64,000 bases of DNA from Acinetobacter pittii ANC 4050 (lineage in GTDB: Bacteria > Pseudomonadota > Gammaproteobacteria > Pseudomonadales > Moraxellaceae): NCBI RefSeq assembly GCF_000399685.1, contig NZ_KB976987.1, positions 1,937,184 to 2,001,183 on the forward strand. The letters run 5' to 3'. Positions 57,405 to 64,000 of the stretch are shown piece by piece. The notes beneath the pieces were generated by a model. The model did no database searches. It was not told where the DNA came from and was given only the letters and a program-made list of their open reading frames with translations. A program made the translations under genes and the position numbers. Positions within the stretch are counted from its first letter, which is position 1; every line of letters starts with the position of its first letter.

Positions 57405-58997
57405 TTAAAGAGATGATCTAATTAATTTTCTGGTATATTCAGTTTGAGGCTTAGAAAATAGGAGTTCAGTTTCCTGATATTCAACAACTTTTGCATGACG
57501 CAATACCATCACTTTATGGCACAGTGCTTTCACTATATTGAGATCATGACTAATAAAAATATAACTTAACTGCTCGGTTTGCTGTAATTGTCTCAACAAC
57601 TTGATCATAGCTTTTTGCGTGGTCCGATCTAAGGCAGAGGTAGGTTCATCCAAAATTAAAAGTTTAGGCTGAACCACTAAAGCTCTAGCTAAAGCCACGC
57701 GTTGACGTTGTCCACCTGAAAGTTCATGAGGATAACGATGTTGAAAATCTTCAGCCAATTCAACCTTTACCAATACAGATTCAATTTGCTGTTTGATCTC
57801 GTTATCAGCTACTACTTTCACTTTCACCCCTTCAGCAATAATCTGCCCTACTGTCATACGCGGATTTAAACTGCCAAATGGGTCTTGGAAAACAAGTTGA
57901 AAATCTGATCTCATCAACCGTAGCACTTTTGGCTGTAGCTGATTCAAATCTTGCCCTAAAAAAACAATCTGCCCTTTACTCTGAATAAGCTGAACCAAAG
58001 CGAGGGCTAAAGATGACTTACCAGCACCACTTTCACCAACCACCCCAAGCGATTCACCTAGAGCAAGGTCGAAACTCAAATCCTCTATTGCGGTGAAATA
58101 TCCTTGAATACGATTTAAAATTCCTTTTCTTATCGGAAACTGTACGCTGAGGTGTTGTACTGATAAAACGTTTTGTTGAGCGGATTTAGGCTCTACACTT
58201 CCAAAATCATGCTCTAATAACTGTGCTGTATAAGCTGTTTTAGGGTTTGTAAAAATTTGGCTCAGTTCACCTTGCTCTACTACACGCCCACTTTGCAATA
58301 CAATAAGTTTCTCAGCATAGCGATGTACTAAATTGAGGTCATGGCTAATTAAAATAAGTGCCATTCCATATTTGCTTTGCAAAGATTTTAATAGCTCTAA
58401 AATCTGTATCTGTAAAACCACATCCAATGCAGTAGTAGGCTCATCAGCAATCAAAATTTTAGGTTGAAGTGCCAATGTCATCGCAATCATGACACGTTGT
58501 CTTTGTCCACCAGAAAGCTCATGCGGATAGCGTTTTAAAATTTGCTCTGGTTCAACAATTCCCACATCTTTAAGCAGTTCAACTATTTTTTGTCGAACTA
58601 CAAGTTTTGAGAAACCCGATAATAGAAGGTTTTCCCCTATAATTTTTTCAACACGATGAAGCGGATTTAATGCAGTAGCAGGCTCCTGAAAAATCATAGC
58701 GATTTGGCGACCGCGTAAATTTGATTGAGCTTTTTCATCTAGCTCAAGCATATTTTGTGAGCCAATCCAGACCTGACCTGTTATTTCTAATTTTTCTTGT
58801 AGCAACCCCATTATTGCTAAGCAGCTCATCGATTTACCTGAACCACTTTCGCCAACAATAGCAAGTGTTTCCCCTTCATTTAAGTGGAAATTCAGGTCAT
58901 CCAATAAAACCTTGTGAGCTTTGGTTTGAACCGAAAGATGCTCTACCTTTAATAATGTTGAAACGTTGTTTAAATCATTTTCTTGGGTCAAACGCAT
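57405..58997 (-). CDS. yejF: ABC transporter ATPase, duplicated (YejF)
   Basis: A 530-aa protein with two nucleotide-binding domains fused, as in YejF of the oligopeptide/microcin C importer YejABEF. Domain 1 has Walker A GESGSGKS and signature LSGGQRQRV, then ILIADEPTTALD; domain 2 has GESGAGKS, LSGGQRQRV and LLILDEPTSALD, so both sites look active. The C-terminal oligopeptide-type extensions are short. The open frame starts at a TTG (59015), but ATG 58997 has GGGGAGG nine bases upstream and is preferred. It overlaps yejE by 23 bases, so it is coupled to it. Last gene of the yej operon. Confidence 0.92.
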   Translation of the reverse strand: MRLTQENDLNNVSTLLKVEHLSVQTKAHKVLLDDLNFHLNEGETLAIVGESGSGKSMSCLAIMGLLQEKLEITGQVWIGSQNMLELDEKAQSNLRGRQIAMIFQEPATALNPLHRVEKIIGENLLLSGFSKLVVRQKIVELLKDVGIVEPEQILKRYPHELSGGQRQRVMIAMTLALQPKILIADEPTTALDVVLQIQILELLKSLQSKYGMALILISHDLNLVHRYAEKLIVLQSGRVVEQGELSQIFTNPKTAYTAQLLEHDFGSVEPKSAQQNVLSVQHLSVQFPIRKGILNRIQGYFTAIEDLSFDLALGESLGVVGESGAGKSSLALALVQLIQSKGQIVFLGQDLNQLQPKVLRLMRSDFQLVFQDPFGSLNPRMTVGQIIAEGVKVKVVADNEIKQQIESVLVKVELAEDFQHRYPHELSGGQRQRVALARALVVQPKLLILDEPTSALDRTTQKAMIKLLRQLQQTEQLSYIFISHDLNIVKALCHKVMVLRHAKVVEYQETELLFSKPQTEYTRKLIRSSL

Positions 58998-59985
58998 CAC
59001 GGGCCGCCTCCCCAATATAAATTAAAAGTGAAAGAACAATTGCCAAACTAAAAAATCCTGAAATTGCTAGCCATGGTGCATCTAAGTTATTTTTACCTTG
59101 TAGCAATAATTCACCTAATGAAGCTGCATCGGGTGGCAAACCATACCCTAAAAAATCAAGGGCAGTTAAAGCACTGATATTAGTCGTTAAAATAAATGGT
59201 AATTGCGATAAACTCGAGCTTATCGCATTTGGCAAAATATGCCTAAAAATAATAGCGCGATCAGTCACTCCCAATACTTGGGCTGCACGAACATAATCTA
59301 GCTGGCGAGCTTTCAAAAACTCTGCTCTAACGATGCCCACCAAAACGGTCCAGCCAAAAAACAACATAATGAAAAATAGCCAATATACGTTTGGCACAAA
59401 CATACTGACTAAAATCATGACCATAAAAAGCATGGGTAAGCCATTCCAGACTTCAATCAATCTTTGTCCCAATAAATCGATCCAGCCACCGTAGTAACCT
59501 TGGATAGCGCCAACGGTAATTCCAAATAAAGCGGAACAGAAAGTTAAGGCTAAACCAAAAAGTAACGACACTCTTAAGCCATAAAGAATACGGGCAAAAA
59601 CATCCCTGCCCTGATCATCTGTTCCTAACCAGTTTTGTTTGGAGGGTGGTGATGGCACCGGAACGGCCAAATCTAAATTGGGCGTTTGATAAGAAAACTT
59701 AACGAGTGGCCACACTGCCCAACCTTTAGCCTCAATAAGCGTTTGTACGGCGGGGTCTTTATAATCAGCTTCTGTTTCAAACACACCACCAAACGTGGTT
59801 TCTGGATATGTTTTTAGCACAGGCAAATAGTAAGAATCGTCATACTTTACTAACAGCGGTTTATCGTTAGCGATCAACTCCGCAGCTAATGACAAGACCA
59901 AAATCACACTAAATAAAATAAAGCTGGCCCAGCCCAATTTATGCTGTCTAAAGCGCTGTAATCGAGTCCGCACAATCGAAGACAT
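58975..59985 (-). CDS. yejE: Oligopeptide ABC permease YejE
   Basis: A 336-aa inner-membrane permease of the peptide ABC importer. One N-terminal helix (about 18-38), a long periplasmic insert typical of YejE (about 40-130, with YPETTFGGVFETEADYKDP and KQNWLGTDDQGRDVFAR), then five helices with the BPD_transp_1 domain. The EAA loop is YVRAAQVLGVTDRAIIFRHI. Start and stop: ATG 59985 shares one base with the yejB stop (TAATG), and its end overlaps yejF, so the three genes are translationally coupled. It pairs with YejB in the membrane. Confidence 0.93.
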   Translation of the reverse strand: MSSIVRTRLQRFRQHKLGWASFILFSVILVLSLAAELIANDKPLLVKYDDSYYLPVLKTYPETTFGGVFETEADYKDPAVQTLIEAKGWAVWPLVKFSYQTPNLDLAVPVPSPPSKQNWLGTDDQGRDVFARILYGLRVSLLFGLALTFCSALFGITVGAIQGYYGGWIDLLGQRLIEVWNGLPMLFMVMILVSMFVPNVYWLFFIMLFFGWTVLVGIVRAEFLKARQLDYVRAAQVLGVTDRAIIFRHILPNAISSSLSQLPFILTTNISALTALDFLGYGLPPDAASLGELLLQGKNNLDAPWLAISGFFSLAIVLSLLIYIGEAARDAFDPRK

Positions 59986-61037
59986 TATTTGTCCCCTTGT
60001 GCATCAAAGTGAATTCGAGGATCAATCCATTGATACAACACATCACAAATGAGACGTAAAATTAGGCTAAATAAAGTAAAGAAAAATAAGACACCAAAAA
60101 TAACAGGATAATCGCGCTGAACAAGGGCTTCAAAGCCCAACAAACCCACCCCATCCAAATGAAAGATAATTTCTACAAACAGGTTACCTACAAAGAAAAT
60201 ACCCGCTAACGCTTCTGGTAACCCGCCCAGCACAACTAAAATGGCATTACGAAAGACATGTTTATATAGCACTTGTTGGCTATTTAGACCTTTTGCATAG
60301 GCTGCCAAAACGTAGGGTTTATTGAGTTCTTCTAAAAATGAGTATTTAGTTAAATAAGTTAAACTGGCAAAACCGCCTAATACCATAGTAATCAGTGGCA
60401 GAGTCATATGCCATAAGTAATCAGTAACTTTGCCCCAAAGACTCAGTTGATGAAAGTTATCTGAGACTAAATTTTGTAATGGAAACCATTGAAAATAAGA
60501 GCCACCTGCAAAAAAAACAACTAACAAAATGGCAAACACAAAACTTGGGACAGCATATCCTACTACGAGGATTAATGAAGTGGAGCGATCGAACCAAGAG
60601 CCCTGCTGCCTTGCCTTTTTTATTCCCAGCGGAATAGAAATGAGGTAAATGAGCAAAGTACTCACCAGCCCAAGTGAAATGGAAACAGGCATTTTTTCCC
60701 ATAACAATTGCACAACAGGTTTATCTTTAAAGAAACTTTGTCCAAAATCTAAAGTTAAATAGCCTTTTAACATTAAGAAAAACCGTTCAGGAGCAGAACG
60801 ATCAAAACCATATTGTGCCTTAATTTGTTCAAGCATTTCAGGGCTTAGACCTTGGGCACCTTGATAATAAGTTTCTGCACTCAATGCACGACCAATTCCC
60901 AAATCACTTTGTGCCTGATGTATTGCTTGCTCAACTGGCCCACCCGGTGCAATTTGCACAACCACAAAGTTAATCAACAAAATGACGAATAATGTGGGAA
61001 TCATTAAAAGAAGTCGCTTGAGAATATATGAACCCAT
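59985..61037 (-). CDS. yejB: Oligopeptide ABC permease YejB
   Basis: A 350-aa permease: YILKRLLLMIPTLFVILLIN as first helix, the APGGPVEQ motif, a periplasmic segment (about 35-105) and five further helices. The EAA loop is YVLAAYAKGLNSQQVLYKHV. It ends with DPRIHF typical of the DppB/YejB group. It lies 15 bases after yejA and shares a TAATG junction with yejE. With YejE it forms the channel; substrates in enterobacteria are oligopeptides and microcin C. Confidence 0.93.
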   Translation of the reverse strand: MGSYILKRLLLMIPTLFVILLINFVVVQIAPGGPVEQAIHQAQSDLGIGRALSAETYYQGAQGLSPEMLEQIKAQYGFDRSAPERFFLMLKGYLTLDFGQSFFKDKPVVQLLWEKMPVSISLGLVSTLLIYLISIPLGIKKARQQGSWFDRSTSLILVVGYAVPSFVFAILLVVFFAGGSYFQWFPLQNLVSDNFHQLSLWGKVTDYLWHMTLPLITMVLGGFASLTYLTKYSFLEELNKPYVLAAYAKGLNSQQVLYKHVFRNAILVVLGGLPEALAGIFFVGNLFVEIIFHLDGVGLLGFEALVQRDYPVIFGVLFFFTLFSLILRLICDVLYQWIDPRIHFDAQGDK

Positions 61038-61052
61038 ATAACAGGATTTCCT

Positions 61053-62903
61053 TTATGGCAGGTGCTTTTTATTGTTGATGTAAATACTTGGCAACTTTTT
61101 GGCTTTATTTGCATCACTCCACCAATATTCTATCCCAGAAGAAAGTGCTGGTTTAACTTTAGGTTGTTGATACATATTCCAATAAGCATACCAGTTTTCA
61201 CCTTTACCATAAGTCGGGATTTGATAATAACCGGCTCTAAGCAATCGATCGAGAATGCGAGTATAAATAATCTGTTGTTCACGGCTCTTACTCGCAACGA
61301 GTTTTGAAATCACTTGATCAATTACTGGATTGCGGATTCCCGCATAATTGTAATTTCCATCCTGCACTGCGGCTACACTTCCCCAAAATTGAGATTGTTC
61401 ATTGCCCGGATTGAGAGATTGCGGCAGGTTCATCGTGGTCATGTCAAAATCGTAACGACGAGTTCTTTCTAAATATTGCGGTGCATCAACCTGACGTAAA
61501 TTAACCGCAATGCCTAACTTTTTTAAGTTACGAATAAAAGGCATGAGTGTTCGTTGTTTACCATCTTGCTGAATCAAAAACTCAAGCTGAACTTTTTTCC
61601 CTTCAGGTGTAAATAGCTGTCCTTCTTTAACTTTGTAGCCAGCCTGTATGAGTAATTGCCGTGCAGTTAACAAATTCTGACGGTTAAACCCACTCGCATC
61701 TGAAACTGGGTATTTCCAGTTTGCTAAAACACCTTGCTGCATGAGTGGAGATAACTTAGGCAATAACGGCTTTAATAACTCTAATTCAGTTTTTGAAGGT
61801 CGACCTGTTGCTGCTAATTCACTATTTTCAAAATAACTTTGAAGGCGTTGATATTGTCCATAAAACAAAGCTTTATTTTGCCATTCAAAGTCATAGGCAT
61901 AGGTTAAGGCTTGTCTAAAACGAATATCATTTAAAGGTTTTCGTCGTGTATTAAACACATAGCTTTCAGTGGCAATGGGATTATGGTGACGAAACTTATA
62001 TTGAGCAACCAGCCCTGCTTTTACGGCTGGAAATCGATAATCTGTTACCCATTTTTTTGGATTAGTCTCTTCATGCAAAGTGTATTGCCCAGATTTAAAT
62101 CCTTCAAAAGCAATATCCCAATTTCGATAATAAACATATTTTAATCGATCAAAATTATAACGTCCTTTATTAATAGGCAAATCTTTTGCCCAATAATTTG
62201 GATTTCTTTTATAACTAATGCTTCTACCCGGATCAATTCGTTCAACGACATACGGTCCCGAGCCAATAATTGGTTGTAAAGTAATTCGGCTAAAATCTCT
62301 TGTTTGCCAATCTGCTTTTGAATAAATGGGTAAGGTTGCCAAAATGTATGGCATTTTAGGGTTATGCGTAGATTTAAAACTAAACTTTACCTGATGGGTG
62401 TTTATTACTTCTGTTTTTGCCAAATCAGCAAGGTACATCTGTAAACCTAAATTTGACTTCGTCTGATAAGCATCAAAACTAAACTTAACATCTGCTGCAG
62501 TGACCGGCTGTCCATTACTAAAACGAGCCTTAGGGTTTAAATAGAAAGTAACAGACTGCGTTTTTTCTGAGTCATAACTCACTTTCTGTGCCAAAAGCGG
62601 ATATAAAACCCCGACCTCATCTAACGACTGCGTCATTAAAGTATCAAAAAGATAATTAACACCTTCTGTTGCATTCCCCTTCCCATTCATACTATTGAGG
62701 TTATCAAAAGTTCCTTGGGCTGCCTGACTTAACAAACCACCTTTTGGAGCGTTAGGGTTTGCATATGGCATTACCATCATTCCCAAATATTTAGGCTTGG
62801 AATGAATCGCTATATATGAGGTGGTTTGCTGTGCAGAAAAAACTGCATGCGAAATGACACTGAGCCCGACTAGCAGGCTCAGTTGAAAAGATGATTTATG
62901 CAT
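61053..62903 (-). CDS. yejA: Periplasmic oligopeptide-binding protein YejA
   Basis: A 616-aa periplasmic solute-binding protein of the SBP_bac_5 family (DppA/OppA type). The signal peptide ends HAVFSA-Q. Family phrases: GGLLSQAAQGTFDNLNSMNG, SFDAYQTKSN, IGSGPYVVERIDPG and SISYKRNPNYW, RQALTYAYDFEW, SPEGK-type and RRYDFDMTTMNLPQ; length equals YejA homologues (about 600). It begins 15 bases after the stop of an MltD-like lytic transglycosylase gene on the same strand, which suggests it may bind murein-derived or other peptides. The start codon lacks a good ribosome site, consistent with reinitiation after mltD. Confidence 0.92.
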   Translation of the reverse strand: MHKSSFQLSLLVGLSVISHAVFSAQQTTSYIAIHSKPKYLGMMVMPYANPNAPKGGLLSQAAQGTFDNLNSMNGKGNATEGVNYLFDTLMTQSLDEVGVLYPLLAQKVSYDSEKTQSVTFYLNPKARFSNGQPVTAADVKFSFDAYQTKSNLGLQMYLADLAKTEVINTHQVKFSFKSTHNPKMPYILATLPIYSKADWQTRDFSRITLQPIIGSGPYVVERIDPGRSISYKRNPNYWAKDLPINKGRYNFDRLKYVYYRNWDIAFEGFKSGQYTLHEETNPKKWVTDYRFPAVKAGLVAQYKFRHHNPIATESYVFNTRRKPLNDIRFRQALTYAYDFEWQNKALFYGQYQRLQSYFENSELAATGRPSKTELELLKPLLPKLSPLMQQGVLANWKYPVSDASGFNRQNLLTARQLLIQAGYKVKEGQLFTPEGKKVQLEFLIQQDGKQRTLMPFIRNLKKLGIAVNLRQVDAPQYLERTRRYDFDMTTMNLPQSLNPGNEQSQFWGSVAAVQDGNYNYAGIRNPVIDQVISKLVASKSREQQIIYTRILDRLLRAGYYQIPTYGKGENWYAYWNMYQQPKVKPALSSGIEYWWSDANKAKKLPSIYINNKKHLP

Positions 62904-62918
62904 AAGTTGCTAATTATT

Positions 62919-64000
62919 TTATAAATTAGGCACTTTAATTACATCACCAATGCGAAGCTGAGTAGAAGGCGTTAAATTATTCAGCTCAGCCAAGAAATTG
63001 GTTTCTAAACCATATTTGCTAGCAAGGCCAATTAATGTATCACCACGCTTCACTTTGTATTCCACAACAGTTTTTGGAATCACAATATTCTGGCCGCGCT
63101 GTAAATTAGCATTCGCTTTTAATGCATTCATTTCAGCAAGTTCGCGCACTGAAATACCTGCACGGCTCGCAATACTATTTAAAGACTCACCAGATTTCAC
63201 AGTATATCTTTCAGTGTTTTTACCAGCCGCAACTGTTTTAGTTGAAGACTTAGTATCTACTTTAGCTGTTTCTACTGTAGGTACATCACCTGTTAGCTTT
63301 AAACGTTGCCCTACACGAACGCTACTGGTACGTGAAAGACCATTTAATGAAGCAAGGTAATCCAACTGTAAGTGATAACGGTTAGCGATATTACCTAAGC
63401 TATCACCAGATTTGACTGTATAAGTTTCTGGTGTTTCTTCTTTGGTATTTTTAGAAGCTTTGCTTGGTTCTTCTTCTTCCACTGTACCTGTGAGTTTTAA
63501 GCGTTGACCAGCGCGTAAGCCAGCCGTACGAGACAAACCATTTAAGTCAGCCAAATAGCTAGTTTGCAAATTATATTTACTCGCAATCGCATTTAAACTA
63601 TCACCAGACTGTACAACGTATTGTTCAGGAACACTTAAGCCTGCTGGTACTTTTAACGTTTGACCAAGCTGTACATGGCTATTTGCTTTTAAGTTATTTA
63701 ACTCGGCTAACTCAGCTAGGCTAATTTTTGATTTGGTTGCAATACTCGATAAAGTATCACCACGTTGTACTTTATAGCCTTCTGTTTTATAAGAAACATT
63801 TGCTGACGCTTTCTCAGTTTTAGTAGAGGTCTTAGTTTCAGCTACTTCATCTACAGTAATATCTTGTGTAGGCACATTAATTTTTTGGCCGACCAACAAA
63901 TTACTACCTGCCGTTAAACCTGGGGTTAACTCAGCAAGTTCCTGATTCGAGAGCGCATAACGATCTGCAATTAATTTCAAGTATTCACCACGCTTCACAG
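62919..64000 (-). CDS. mltD: LysM-rich C-terminal part of an MltD-like lytic transglycosylase (partial)
   Basis: The frame runs off the right edge, so only the last 360 or so residues are visible. They comprise six LysM peptidoglycan-binding repeats separated by Ser/Thr/Lys-rich linkers: YKVQRGDTLSSIATKSKIS, YVVQSGDSLNAIASKYNLQ, YTVKSGDSLGNIANRYHLQ, YTVKSGESLNSIASRAGIS, YKVKRGDTLIGLASKYGLE and a first one beginning VKRGEYLKLIADRY. Each is about 44 residues and ends with GQ.LK(L/V)P-like sequence. In Acinetobacter the long MltD ends this way, but the catalytic SLT domain lies outside the window, so the enzyme name is inferred. Followed after 15 bases by yejA. Confidence 0.8.
   Translation of the reverse strand, partial: VKRGEYLKLIADRYALSNQELAELTPGLTAGSNLLVGQKINVPTQDITVDEVAETKTSTKTEKASANVSYKTEGYKVQRGDTLSSIATKSKISLAELAELNNLKANSHVQLGQTLKVPAGLSVPEQYVVQSGDSLNAIASKYNLQTSYLADLNGLSRTAGLRAGQRLKLTGTVEEEEPSKASKNTKEETPETYTVKSGDSLGNIANRYHLQLDYLASLNGLSRTSSVRVGQRLKLTGDVPTVETAKVDTKSSTKTVAAGKNTERYTVKSGESLNSIASRAGISVRELAEMNALKANANLQRGQNIVIPKTVVEYKVKRGDTLIGLASKYGLETNFLAELNNLTPSTQLRIGDVIKVPNL

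Noticed and set aside
62919..63900. Regular repeats near the right edge that might suggest a CRISPR or satellite array
   Set aside because: The period of about 200-300 bases corresponds to LysM domains in a coding frame. Units are diverged at DNA level and have no constant spacer.

Overview
This window comes from an AT-rich gamma-proteobacterial chromosome, almost certainly Acinetobacter of the calcoaceticus-baumannii complex. The basis is protein similarity recognised by eye: the Acinetobacter-style glucarate cluster, an E. coli-type ArgG, a long multi-LysM MltD next to yejABEF, and a VgrG-Rhs island. There are about 47 protein genes or gene parts, two tRNAs (Ser-UGA and Glu-UUC), one rhs pseudogene fragment, and no insertion sequence or CRISPR array that I could see.

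Layout. (1) 1-4.2 kb: an OprD-type porin, then a secreted DUF3237 protein, a PaaI-like thioesterase and a tannase/feruloyl-esterase lipoprotein, probably for uptake and hydrolysis of plant phenolic esters. (2) 4.2-12.6 kb: a complete D-glucarate/D-galactarate pathway. GudD and GarD dehydrate the sugar acids, KdgD makes 2-oxoglutarate semialdehyde, an aldehyde dehydrogenase makes 2-oxoglutarate, an MFS permease imports the acids, and an FCD/GntR protein is the likely repressor. (3) 12.7-16.3 kb: a DMT exporter, an AraC regulator and a coniferyl-aldehyde-type dehydrogenase. (4) 16.3-21.7 kb: a small orphan protein, then a permease, an AstA-family N-succinyltransferase and an AstC/ArgD-family transaminase on the minus strand, with a divergent Lrp/AsnC regulator. 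This has the layout of the ornithine-catabolic astNOP operon of pathogenic Acinetobacter. (5) 22-30.3 kb: a polyamine module (aminobutyraldehyde dehydrogenase, tandem SnoaL protein, FCD regulator, soluble Cache protein, PuuP importer, PuuB-like oxidase) followed by an AroP permease.

(6) 30.6-42.6 kb: a type VI secretion effector island. VgrG is followed by a 1568-aa Rhs protein with a 172-aa variable tip and a Sel1-repeat lipoprotein as likely immunity protein. Beyond them lies a second, diverged copy of the Rhs tail (now a pseudogene fragment) with its own Sel1 lipoprotein, plus a third Sel1 lipoprotein in inverse orientation and an Ig-like lipoprotein. This looks like a record of toxin-tip replacement. 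(7) 42.8-46 kb: a TetR regulator, a GC-richer stretch of unknown origin, a membrane protein and an orphan MetQ lipoprotein.

(8) 46.4-57.2 kb: mostly housekeeping genes: tRNA-Ser, FadH, ArgG, a GGDEF diguanylate cyclase, PyrC with RNase T, tRNA-Glu, a Fur-box-preceded TonB-dependent siderophore receptor and an old-yellow-enzyme reductase. (9) 57.4-64 kb: yejF, yejE, yejB and yejA (oligopeptide ABC importer) lie directly downstream of the LysM end of an MltD-like lytic transglycosylase that runs off the window. The arrangement suggests one transcription unit coupling murein turnover to peptide uptake.
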